From: SZAS-79 sp038319115
Lineage (GTDB): Bacteria; Pseudomonadota; Gammaproteobacteria; Burkholderiales; SG8-39
Direction: 5' to 3'
Assembly: GCA_038319115.1 (NCBI GenBank)
Contig: JBBQCV010000025.1
Coordinates: 1 to 27,369, forward strand
Length of the DNA: 27,369 bases
Position 1 is the first letter of the stretch. Each line of letters opens with the position of its first letter. Both the position numbers and the translations under genes were made by a program. Positions 1 to 7,011 of this stretch are shown piece after piece. The notes beneath the pieces were generated by a model, which did not search any database, was not told the DNA's origin, and was given only the letters and a program-made list of their open reading frames with translations.

Positions 1-1
1 G

Positions 2-271
2 TGGGAAGCGCAGATGTTGCATGCCAAGCGGCGGTTCGACCTGCCGCTGCCTTTCGCCGAATGGCTCACCCGCGCGACCGACGAGCGGATGATTTCGGTG
101 CTGCCCCTCGGCGTCGAGGTCGTACTCGCGCTCGACGCGCTCCCGGCGTCGTTTCACGGCGACCCAGCCGACCGAATGATCGTCGCCACCGCCCGCGCGC
201 ACGCAATGCCGCTTGCGACCCACGACGCGGCTATCCGCCGTTCGCGCGCTGCAAGAATATGGAAGCCTTGA
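2..271 (+). CDS. PIN-domain (VapC-like) toxin, C-terminal part
   Basis: The reading frame is open from the first bases of the window (WEAQMLHAKRRF...) to a TGA at 269-271, so only the last ~89 residues are seen and the start lies upstream. The sequence resembles the C-terminal half of VapC-type PIN RNases of the group that carries a WE-x3-H/K-x3-G/F-like segment followed by a DPADRMIVATA segment. The aspartates in DPADR and in the terminal THDAAIR would be part of the acidic metal site. PIN toxins are normally paired with a small antitoxin gene just upstream, which would be outside the window. Assignment to the PIN family is fairly secure; whether it is an active toxin cannot be judged without the N-terminal aspartate. 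Confidence 0.75.
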   Translation, partial: WEAQMLHAKRRFDLPLPFAEWLTRATDERMISVLPLGVEVVLALDALPASFHGDPADRMIVATARAHAMPLATHDAAIRRSRAARIWKP

Positions 272-314
272 CTGCGAGCGCCAAGTGGGTGACCTCGTGA
301 TGAGCACGGCGGGC

Positions 315-376
315 GCAGATCGGTGTCGGCAGTGACGGCAAGCTTGCCGGCCACGATCTCGCCGATGCGCTGCGCT
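315..376 (-). pseudogene. higA antitoxin fragment (62-bp duplicate)
   Basis: Bases 315-376 match 2891-2952, inside the intact higA, at 59 of 62 positions (differences at 331, 334 and 341). Read on the minus strand the fragment encodes AQRIGEIVAGKLAVTADTDLR, the recognition-helix region of a HigA-type HTH protein. Nothing of the rest of higA is present on either side. The fragment touches the 3' end of the SulP gene, whose TAG stop (375-377) lies at the junction. This is best read as the leftover of a second higA copy, not as a functional gene. Confidence 0.8.
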
Positions 377-2177
377 AGTTGCCTCCGGTGTACGGCCGTG
401 AGGCGCATTCGTTGAAGATCCGGGCGGTGCAGCGGGCGCAGATCGCCGGATCGAGGCGCGCGAAGATCGCGGCGATCGCCTCGTCCTTCTCGCGATACAC
501 CCGGTCGGCCCCGATCGCGTCGATGAACCCGCTGTTTCTCAAGACGTCCTCGACCGGCTGGCGCAGGCCCTGCAGGTACAGGCTCCCGCCCACGGCGCGG
601 CGTGCGCGCGCTTCGCGCGCAAGCGACTCCGCGCCCGCGAGGTCGATGAAATTGATGCTGCGCGCCAGGATCACGAGGTGCCTCTGCTGGTGCGCCACGC
701 CGCGCAGCGTGTCGAGGTGCGTCTCGAAATGCTCCACAGCGCCGAAGTACAGCGAACCCTCCACTGCCGAAATCTTCAGTTGGGGGCATTCCACCAGGCC
801 CCGCGCCACCGGGCCGAAGCGCCGCTCGCTGTGGCGCGGGTCGGGCGCCACGGTGCGGATCTGCGGGCGCGACGTGCGATTGAGGTAGACGACCAGCGAG
901 GCGATGACGCCGGTCAGGATCGCATAGGGCAGCGGCGCAAGCAGGGTCGCGAACAGCGTCGCAAGCAGCACACCCGCCTCCGCGCGACTGGTGCGCGCGT
1001 ACAGCCGGATACGCTGAAAGTCGATCAGCCGCCAGCCCGCAAGGATCAGCAGCGCCGCGATCGTCGCGAGCGGCAGGAACGTCGCCAGCGGCGCAAGGAC
1101 CAGCAGAAGCAGGACCAGCACGCAAGCCGAGAAGACCGCCGAAAGCGGCGTGCGCGCACCCGCCTCGAAGTTCACGCCGCAACGGTTGACCGATGCGCTG
1201 GAGGGATAGCCCGAGAAGAATGCCCCGGCAATATTCGCAAGCCCCTGGCCGATCAGTTCCTGGTTGCTGTCGATGCGCTGGCCGGAGCGCAACGCAATAG
1301 CGCGCACGATCGCGATCGTCTGGGTGACCGAAAGTACCGTCACGGCGATGGCCGGGCCGGTGAGCACGCTCAGCGTGGCGGGCGAGAAATCCGGCAGCGT
1401 GAGCGGCGGCAGCGCGCCGGACAGTGCGCCCAGGGTCCGGATGCCGGTCGTGGCTTGCCCGAAGATCGCGTTGACCAGCGCGGCGAAGGCCGTCCCCGCG
1501 ACCGTGGCCACCGCGATCGGCGCGATGCGCTTCGAGAAGCGCGGCGTCAGGATCGCGGCCGCGATGGTCACCGCGCTCACGGCGACTGCCCAGGGATGCG
1601 CTTCGTCCGCACGCGCAAGCAGCACACGCAGCATTTCGGCGAATGCGCTTGCCGGCGGCGGGTGCACACCCAGCAGCGGGGCGGCCTGGCTGGCAATGAT
1701 CAGCGCACCGAGCGCGGCGGTGAAGCCGACGATGACCCCGTCGGAAACAAATCGCACCAGCACGCCGAGGCGAAACACGCCCATGGCGAATATCAGTACG
1801 CCGCTGACCAGCGACAGCGTAAGGGCCATTGAAACGTATTGGGGCGAGCCCGGCGTTACGATCGGCGCGAGCGCCGCGAGGACCATGAGCGAAACCGCGT
1901 TGGTCGGCCCGGAGACGGCGTGCCACGACGAACCGAACAGCGCCGCCACGATGGTCGGCACCATCGCGCAGTACAGGCCGTACTGGGGCGGCAGGCCGGC
2001 CAGCGTCGCGAAGGCGACGCCCTGCGGCAGGACCACCACCGCGCCGATCAGCCCGGCGATCGCATCGGCACGCAGCGATTCGCGGTTGACGCGCGGCCAC
2101 CAGGTCAGGAACGGCAGGAATCGCCGCAGCGCGGCGGGGATTGAAAGAGGGGCGATGTGGCTCTCCGGCAGACCCAA
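375..2177 (-). CDS. SulP family anion (sulfate-type) transporter with STAS domain
   Basis: The 600-residue protein has the SulP layout. A short cytoplasmic N-terminus leads into about a dozen hydrophobic segments, including the family-typical LPQGVAFATLAGLPPQYGLY and the GPTNAVSLMV region. A cytoplasmic STAS domain follows at roughly residues 460-570, and the tail is cysteine-containing (CARCTARIFNEC). SulP proteins move sulfate, bicarbonate or dicarboxylates across the inner membrane; the substrate cannot be told from sequence. The only reasonable start in frame is TTG at 2177, because a stop lies twelve codons upstream at 2211-2213 and no ATG occurs near the N-terminus, so the start is uncertain. 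The stop codon falls at the edge of the higA fragment, which suggests the last residues (PYTGGN) come from a recombination junction. Confidence 0.88.
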   Translation of the reverse strand: MGLPESHIAPLSIPAALRRFLPFLTWWPRVNRESLRADAIAGLIGAVVVLPQGVAFATLAGLPPQYGLYCAMVPTIVAALFGSSWHAVSGPTNAVSLMVLAALAPIVTPGSPQYVSMALTLSLVSGVLIFAMGVFRLGVLVRFVSDGVIVGFTAALGALIIASQAAPLLGVHPPPASAFAEMLRVLLARADEAHPWAVAVSAVTIAAAILTPRFSKRIAPIAVATVAGTAFAALVNAIFGQATTGIRTLGALSGALPPLTLPDFSPATLSVLTGPAIAVTVLSVTQTIAIVRAIALRSGQRIDSNQELIGQGLANIAGAFFSGYPSSASVNRCGVNFEAGARTPLSAVFSACVLVLLLLVLAPLATFLPLATIAALLILAGWRLIDFQRIRLYARTSRAEAGVLLATLFATLLAPLPYAILTGVIASLVVYLNRTSRPQIRTVAPDPRHSERRFGPVARGLVECPQLKISAVEGSLYFGAVEHFETHLDTLRGVAHQQRHLVILARSINFIDLAGAESLAREARARRAVGGSLYLQGLRQPVEDVLRNSGFIDAIGADRVYREKDEAIAAIFARLDPAICARCTARIFNECASRPYTGGN

Positions 2178-2343
2178 TATTAGCCGACGCGCCCTCCCCG
2201 CCCAAGTGCGCTAGGCACGCGCGGCGCATGGAGAGCGCAGGCGACCCGACCCTCTTGCAAGGGGCGGCGGGCGCGTGGTGCACGCGCAAGTCTACGGAGC
2301 TTAGAGCGTCACCTGAGTCGGAATTTCACCGCCCGACAAGCGC

Positions 2344-2718
2344 TTAGTCCCGAATCAATACTTCAGCGGGCACCTTCAGTTTCTCGCTTACCGAGCGAAT
2401 CTGCGCCAGGGTCAAACGGCGCTTCTTGTTCAACACGTCGTGCGCGCGCTGCCGGGAGCCGAGTACGTCGTGCAATTCGACAGCCCGCATTCCGCGCTGC
2501 TCGAGCGCGAACCGGATCGCCGCAACCGGGTCCGGCGGCGGAACCGGGTAATGCTCGCGCTCGTACTTTTCGAGCATCAGCATCAACACTTCGAATTGCG
2601 CATCGTCGCGTGAACCCGGCTTGGGCGGCGCGTCGAAAAAAACCGCGACTTGCTTAAGTGCTCGCCGATACGCCGCGATCGATTTGATCAGTTCGACTTC
2701 AAGTTTTCGCTTTGCCAT
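2344..2718 (-). CDS. HigA-type HTH antitoxin-like protein (second antitoxin)
   Basis: This 124-residue protein has an N-terminal helical part and a C-terminal helix-turn-helix (about residues 70-120: IRFALEQRGMRAVELHDVLG, then LTLAQIRSVSEKL). That arrangement is seen in the antitoxin class described as HTH-type regulator/antitoxin HigA of the COG5499 kind. The start at 2718 (MAKRKLEVEL) is preferred because GGAG sits 6 nt upstream. An alternative start at 2748 would overlap the preceding higA by 7 bp and add ten residues. It is the third gene after higB and higA on the same strand, 23 bp beyond the higA stop. Its usual partner, a HigB toxin of the COG4680 type, is absent, so it is either an orphan antitoxin or an added regulator of the neighbouring module. 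Confidence 0.75.
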   Translation of the reverse strand: MAKRKLEVELIKSIAAYRRALKQVAVFFDAPPKPGSRDDAQFEVLMLMLEKYEREHYPVPPPDPVAAIRFALEQRGMRAVELHDVLGSRQRAHDVLNKKRRLTLAQIRSVSEKLKVPAEVLIRD

Positions 2719-2741
2719 GAATTGCTCCGGTGAAGTAGGCA

Positions 2742-3059
2742 TCACCATTTCGCGCTGAGCGTCTCGGCACCCGACCAGGGCTTGATCCTCGTCAGCTTCG
2801 TACGCAGGACTCGTTCTGCAACTTCCGTGTCATGAGCGGCCTGGGCGCGCAGCCAATAGCCGTTTGAGAGTCCTAAATAGCGGCATAGTCGCAGATCGGT
2901 GTCGGCCGTAACGGCACGCTTGCCGGCCACGATCTCGCCGATGCGCTGCGCTGGCACACCAACGTCCTTCGCCAGCCGGTATTGGCTGATTCCCATCGGC
3001 TTCAGGAATTCGTCCAGCAAGAGCTCGCCGGGGGTCACGGGTTTGAGTTTGCGCATCAT
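2742..3059 (-). CDS. higA: HigA family antitoxin (XRE-type HTH)
   Basis: The 105-residue protein has the HigA/VapI pattern: the opening TPGELLLDEFLKPMGISQ, the HTH core YRLAKDVGVPAQRIGEIVAG, and the NxxxAVTADTDLRLCRYLG-like stretch that follows. It neutralises the toxin encoded just upstream (stop of higB at 3069, 9 bp before this start) and would bind the promoter of the pair as autorepressor. Two adjacent ATG codons (3059 and 3056) are possible starts. The segment 2891-2952 is duplicated as a fragment at 315-376. Confidence 0.9.
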   Translation of the reverse strand: MMRKLKPVTPGELLLDEFLKPMGISQYRLAKDVGVPAQRIGEIVAGKRAVTADTDLRLCRYLGLSNGYWLRAQAAHDTEVAERVLRTKLTRIKPWSGAETLSAKW

Positions 3060-3068
3060 GAATCTCCG

Positions 3069-3347
3069 TCAGTGGTAGTCCACGATCTCCACGTCCTCGA
3101 CGCCTGTGTCGGTCCAGCGGAAGCACACGCGGAACTGATCGTTTACACGGATCCTGTGCTGCCCCGCACGATCACCTTTCAGGGCTTCCAGCCGATTGCC
3201 GGGCGGCACTCGCAGATCCTCCAATCGCCCCGCGATTTCCAATTGCCGCAACTTACGCCGGGCCACAGCCACGATGTTTACGAACCGCTTGACGCGGTTG
3301 CCCTTGGAAAGAGCCAGCGTGTCGGCACATTTGAACGTCCTGATCAC
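3069..3347 (-). CDS. higB: HigB/RelE family mRNA-cleaving toxin
   Basis: This 92-residue protein is the full usual length of the proteic killer-suppression (HigB-1) toxins of the RelE superfamily. It starts MIRTFKCADTLALS and contains the conserved VPPGNRLEALKGDRAGQH segment, then NDQFRVCFRW and the terminal EDVEIVDYH. Family members cleave mRNA in the ribosomal A site. It is the first gene of a minus-strand unit higB-higA-second HTH gene, the toxin-first order typical of higBA. No convincing -35/-10 pair was identified upstream, although the region 3348-3420 is the expected place. Confidence 0.92.
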   Translation of the reverse strand: MIRTFKCADTLALSKGNRVKRFVNIVAVARRKLRQLEIAGRLEDLRVPPGNRLEALKGDRAGQHRIRVNDQFRVCFRWTDTGVEDVEIVDYH

Positions 3348-3421
3348 GCACCGATAGTAACGCCATGCGTGATTAGTCGCAAAGTGCGGCAGTTACAACT
3401 TGCGCGCAATTGATGGATTAG

Positions 3422-3685
3422 TGGAACTCATCGACATTCACATGCGCCGCCCCACGGGCGTTCGTCGCGGGCACGAACATCGCGGACACCTGGCCGGCGA
3501 CAAACCACTACCGTCCGGAAACTCCTGAATCCGAGGGAGAGGCTCGGTGACAGGTAATCAAGAGGCTGATCGAAAAATTCGAGGCGGCGATCAAGGCCAA
3601 TACCGTCGATAAAGCCCTCCATCAGGTAATTCACTTGATAGTTGTCAGAAAAGCGCGTATATTTCTGACGTACTGGAGCGGATGA
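3422..3685 (+). pseudogene. Degenerate coding stretch with in-frame stop
   Basis: Between higB and abiEi lies about 330 bp without an intact gene. One plus-strand frame is open from a TAG at 3419 to a TGA at 3683 except for a single TGA at 3548. Its translation looks protein-like: AFVAGTNIADTWPATNHYRP before the stop and VIKRLIEKFEAAIKANTVDK after it. The second part has the even charge spacing of an amphipathic helix. I do not recognise the family. The last ~50 bp overlap the abiE promoter, so the ancestral coding part probably ended near 3630. It may be the 3' end of a gene lost when the abiE pair or the TA genes arrived. Confidence 0.35.
3635..3669 (+). promoter_or_regulatory. abiE promoter with overlapping palindromic operator
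   Basis: TTGATA (3635-3640), a 17-bp spacer and TATATT (3658-3663) form a good sigma70-type promoter. A perfect 8-bp inverted repeat, GTCAGAAA (3644-3651) and TTTCTGAC (3662-3669) with a 10-bp spacer, covers the spacer and the -10. AbiEi proteins are known autorepressors that bind inverted repeats in their own promoter, so this is the likely AbiEi operator. Confidence 0.75.
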
Positions 3686-4281
3686 TGAACTCGGTTATGG
3701 AGCAAGTCCTGGAGCACGCGACCCAAATGCCCGAAGGCAGGCCCTTGGCTGCCAAGGAGTTGCTGCATCTTGGAAGCCGTGCCGCTGTGGATCAGGCCCT
3801 GTCCCGCCTCACCCGGAGCGGGGAATTGATTCGCGCAGGACGTGGGGTGTACGTGAAGCCCATCAAAAGTCAATTCGGCACCCGCGCTCCGATGAGCATG
3901 AAAGTGGTGGAAGAGTTGGCTGCCAAGCGCGGCGAAACGATCGTCCCCCACGGCGCAGTCGCCGCAAATGCGCTCGGCCTCACGACCCAGGTCCCCGTAC
4001 GAGAGGTCTATCTCACGTCTGGCCCGACTCGCCGGCTAAGGCTGGGGTCGCAGGTCGTGGAGCTGCGGCACGCACCACAATGGCAACTCACACGACCAAA
4101 CCACGCCGCAGGAAACGCAGTACGAGCCCTCGCCTGGATGGGACGCGACAGGGCAGCCGAGGCCATTCAAAAGCTCAAATCCATCCTCTCTCGGAGCGAG
4201 TTGGAAGAGATCGCATCGACACGTGCAGAGCTTCCAACCTGGATGGCTCGAGAAGTCAGTGCGCTTGTGACTCATGCCTGA
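3682..4281 (+). CDS. abiEi: AbiEi-like antitoxin/autorepressor (DUF6088-type)
   Basis: The 199-residue protein has an N-terminal winged-helix part (about residues 1-60: LLHLGSRAAVDQALSRLTRSGELIR, then the wing RAGRGVYVKP) and a C-terminal domain with the conserved IVPHGAVAANALGLTTQVPV and YLTSGPTRRLRLG segments of AbiEi proteins. In type IV systems AbiEi represses its own operon and counteracts AbiEii without direct binding. The ribosome site GGAG (3675-3678) stands 3 nt from the ATG at 3682 but 6 nt from the second ATG at 3685, so translation may begin one codon later. Its stop overlaps the start of the next gene by 8 bp, which indicates coupled translation. Confidence 0.88.
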   Translation: MMNSVMEQVLEHATQMPEGRPLAAKELLHLGSRAAVDQALSRLTRSGELIRAGRGVYVKPIKSQFGTRAPMSMKVVEELAAKRGETIVPHGAVAANALGLTTQVPVREVYLTSGPTRRLRLGSQVVELRHAPQWQLTRPNHAAGNAVRALAWMGRDRAAEAIQKLKSILSRSELEEIASTRAELPTWMAREVSALVTHA

Positions 4282-5290
4282 GTTTTTTGCGCTTTCGGCG
4301 GACGAGCGCCGGGACGCGCTGGCAGTAGCGGCGGATGCCTCAGGTCGACCAATCCACCTTCTTGAGAAAGACGTCTGGGTCGTATGGGCGCTGCAAGCAC
4401 TGTTTGGGAGCCCCTACGGACGGCACCTGGTATTCAAAGGCGGGACGTCACTATCAAAAGGCTACGGCGTGATCAGCCGATTTTCAGAAGACGTCGATCT
4501 GACTTACGACATTCGAGAAATTGCCGGCGATCTGATCGCGGAGGCGGGATCGGAATTACCTGCTTCGCGAAGCCAGGGAAAACGCTGGACTGATGCGATC
4601 CGTGAACGTCTGGCCAGGACCGTCTCTGACGAATTTGCGCCGATGCTAAGCAATGCGCTGCAGACGCAAGGACTGGCGGCTAAAGTTTCACCCGCCGGCG
4701 ACAAGATATTTCTGGAGTACGGCGCAATTGCCCCGGGCTACGGCTATGTCAAACCTAAAGTGATGCTCGAATTCGGCGCCCGGTCTACCGGCGAGCCAAG
4801 CGAACTCCGGGAAGTGGTGTGCGACGCCGCGATACACCTCCCCATGCTGACCTTTCCATCGGCAAAGCCCATGGTCATGATTCCTGAAAGAACATTTTGG
4901 GAGAAGGCCACCGCAATCCATGTGTACTGCCATCAGGGAACATTCCGTGGCGGCGACCGCTTTGCCCGGCACTGGCACGATCTGACTCGTCTTGATGTCG
5001 CGGGCTACGCCGCCAAGGCTATTGCCAATAAAAGCGTGGCCAAGGACGTGGCGGATCACAAGTCCGCATTCTTCGTCGAAAAAGACAACACAGGTGCACC
5101 CATCGACTACCACCGGGCTATCGATGGTGGATTGCAACTCATTCCGACGGACGATGCGCTAGAGGCTCTTACCAAGGACTACGAGGGAATGGTCAATGAT
5201 GGCCTCTTGATGGATGAGGCGGCACCGTTCGAGAAGCTGTTAGAGAGTTGCAAGGCGATCCAGGATCGAGCGAACTCTCAAGCGAAATAA
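4274..5290 (+). CDS. abiEii: AbiEii/AbiGii family nucleotidyltransferase toxin
   Basis: This 338-residue protein has the DNA-polymerase-beta-like nucleotidyltransferase signature of AbiEii: LVFKGGTSLSKGYGVISRFS at about residues 52-71, immediately followed by EDVDL, with the metal-binding aspartates at 73 and 75. Further family motifs are EKDVWVVWAL (31-40), RTFWEKATAIH (206-216) and DRFARHWHDL (228-237). Family members arrest growth on phage infection, and the related MenT/AbiEii enzymes transfer nucleotides to a cellular target. It forms a bicistronic unit with abiEi. Length and motifs are complete, so the pair is likely functional. Confidence 0.9.
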   Translation: MPEFFALSADERRDALAVAADASGRPIHLLEKDVWVVWALQALFGSPYGRHLVFKGGTSLSKGYGVISRFSEDVDLTYDIREIAGDLIAEAGSELPASRSQGKRWTDAIRERLARTVSDEFAPMLSNALQTQGLAAKVSPAGDKIFLEYGAIAPGYGYVKPKVMLEFGARSTGEPSELREVVCDAAIHLPMLTFPSAKPMVMIPERTFWEKATAIHVYCHQGTFRGGDRFARHWHDLTRLDVAGYAAKAIANKSVAKDVADHKSAFFVEKDNTGAPIDYHRAIDGGLQLIPTDDALEALTKDYEGMVNDGLLMDEAAPFEKLLESCKAIQDRANSQAK

Positions 5291-5378
5291 GCTCAATATC
5301 GTTGGCCAATACCCTTAGACGCACCCATGGCAACATATCGCCCGCGCAGTCGCGCCAGTGCTAGGGCACGCCGCTTTT

Positions 5379-5389
5379 TTGGCAGTATT
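5379..5389 (+). repeat. 11-bp dispersed motif, copy 1
   Basis: TTGGCAGTATT, followed by TAACC, lies directly after the hyuB stop codon (read on the minus strand). The same 11-mer occurs exactly at 14522-14532 and 16923-16933, each beside a Bug-containing gene cluster. Confidence 0.6.
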
Positions 5390-7011
5390 TAACCACCGGT
5401 GTACCCAAGCCTGCGGTCGCGCTCGGCGGCCGCCGGATCGCGCTGCGCGGGGTCGCCATAGCCTCCCCCGCCAGGCGTGCGCAGCAGCAGCGTGTCGCCT
5501 TGCGCGAGGATGATCTGCACGCGCGGATCGGCCAGGGGCTGGCCGTTATGCAGCACCTCGCCGAGCGCGCCCGCGCCGCCTCCAAGCAGGCCCGGCGCGG
5601 GAAACTTGAGCCGCTCGGTGATGAAGAGGGCCGGCAGCGGCGTCGGGTGGCGGTTCTCGAGCAGCAACTCCTGGCCCAGGCCACCGCGGAATTTCCCCAC
5701 GCCGCCCGAGCCCGGACGCAGGCGCTTGTAGCGCGTGATGAAAGGCGTGTCGCGCTCGACGATCTCTGAGGGCGTGGACGAGATGTTCGACGGCCACGAC
5801 AGCGCCGGCTCGCCGTCCTTCTGCGCGGTGGCGCCCATGCCTCCGTTGTAGAAGAACACATTGGCGAACGACTTGCCGTCGGCCTTCACCCCGGCGACGG
5901 TGAGGATCCACAGCGGCGACCCGGGCGCGGCCATGAGGCGCTCGGGGATCACGCCGGCCAGGGCGCCGAAGACCAGCGGCGGGACGTAGTGGCCGGTCGC
6001 GGCGCGCCCGCCGGTCGAGGCCGGCATGCGCGGGTTGAGGATGCAGCCTTCGGGCGCGGTGACCCTGATCGGCCGGAACATGCCCTCGTTGTTCGGCAGG
6101 TCGGGCAGCAGCGCGGCCTTGATCGCATAAGCCGTCATCGCGTAGGTGTACGCCAGCACGCAGTTGATCGCGCGCGGCTGCTGTGGCGAGGTGCCGGTGA
6201 AGTCGGCGAGGATCTCGCCACCGCGGATCGTCACCGCGACCCGGAACGTGAAAGGCTCTTCGAGCCCGTCGGTGAGGAATTCGTTGGTGTAGGTGCCTTC
6301 GGGCAGTGCCGAGATCGCGGCGCGCATGGCGTTTTCCGCCAGGCCGAAGAGCTGCGCCCCGAGGCTGTCGAGGTCGGCGAGGCCGTGGTCGTGCATGAGC
6401 TCCCCCACGCGCTGTTCCATGAGCCCAAGGGCGCTCGCCTGCGCGAAGATGTCGCCGACGGTCTGGTCCGGCGTGCGCACGTTGGTGCGCAGCAGGTGCA
6501 GCAGGCTCTCGTCCGGGGCACCGGCCGCGAGCAGGCGCATCGGCGGGATATGGAAGCCTTCCTCGTAGATCTCGCGCGGTTCGGCCGAACGGATGCGCCC
6601 GCCGATGTCGGGCACATGCGAAGTGGTCGCCGCAAAAGCCACCAGCCGCCCGGCGAGGAAGACCGGCTTCACCAGCGAGATGTCGTTGAGGTGCCCGGTG
6701 CCGATCCACGGGTTGTTGGTGATGTAGACATCCCCCGCGCGCATGTTCGGGATGCCGATCGTCGCGATCATGTGCCGCGTCGTAGCCGGCAGCGTCGCGA
6801 TAAAGGAGGGAATACTCGCGGTGTTCTGCGCGAGCGAATTGCCCGCCGCGTCGGTGAGCACGCACGAGTAGTCGTTCGCCTCGATCGACAGCGTGGAGAA
6901 AGAGGTGCGCACGATGACCTTGGCCGCCTCGTCGGTGACCGAGCGCAGACGCGTCCAGAGGACTTCGAGCGAGGTGGGATCGAACTGCGGCGAACCGGGC
7001 TGCGTGCTCAT
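5389..7011 (-). CDS. hyuB: Hydantoinase B / oxoprolinase family protein
   Basis: The 540-residue protein has the typical HyuB start (FDPTSLEVLWTRLRSVTDEA), the VIVRTSFSTLSIEANDYSCV segment, the TNNPWIGTGHLNDISLV motif and a glycine-rich C-terminus (YNGGMGATAQKDG, GGAGALGE, TPGGGGYGDP). HyuB works as the partner subunit of HyuA in ATP-dependent opening of hydantoin, 5-oxoproline or related lactam rings, or in acetophenone-carboxylase-like reactions. Which of these applies cannot be read from sequence. The ATG overlaps the hyuA stop (ATGA at 7008-7011), so the two are translationally coupled. It is the last gene of the aminotransferase-bug-hyuA-hyuB operon. Confidence 0.9.
   Translation of the reverse strand: MSTQPGSPQFDPTSLEVLWTRLRSVTDEAAKVIVRTSFSTLSIEANDYSCVLTDAAGNSLAQNTASIPSFIATLPATTRHMIATIGIPNMRAGDVYITNNPWIGTGHLNDISLVKPVFLAGRLVAFAATTSHVPDIGGRIRSAEPREIYEEGFHIPPMRLLAAGAPDESLLHLLRTNVRTPDQTVGDIFAQASALGLMEQRVGELMHDHGLADLDSLGAQLFGLAENAMRAAISALPEGTYTNEFLTDGLEEPFTFRVAVTIRGGEILADFTGTSPQQPRAINCVLAYTYAMTAYAIKAALLPDLPNNEGMFRPIRVTAPEGCILNPRMPASTGGRAATGHYVPPLVFGALAGVIPERLMAAPGSPLWILTVAGVKADGKSFANVFFYNGGMGATAQKDGEPALSWPSNISSTPSEIVERDTPFITRYKRLRPGSGGVGKFRGGLGQELLLENRHPTPLPALFITERLKFPAPGLLGGGAGALGEVLHNGQPLADPRVQIILAQGDTLLLRTPGGGGYGDPAQRDPAAAERDRRLGYTGG

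Noticed and set aside
678..1832. Long plus-strand open frame antisense to sulP
   Set aside because: The composition (Arg, Gln, Asp, His runs) is typical of the antisense frame of a GC-rich gene, and sulP is clearly real.
154..2289. Long open frame on the minus strand overlapping sulP
   Set aside because: Its translation is Arg/Ala/Gly-rich with no family resemblance; it is a frame shadow of the SulP gene in GC-rich DNA.
3428..3634. 68-codon minus-strand frame between higB and abiEi
   Set aside because: No resemblance to any family; the opposite strand gives a more protein-like remnant.
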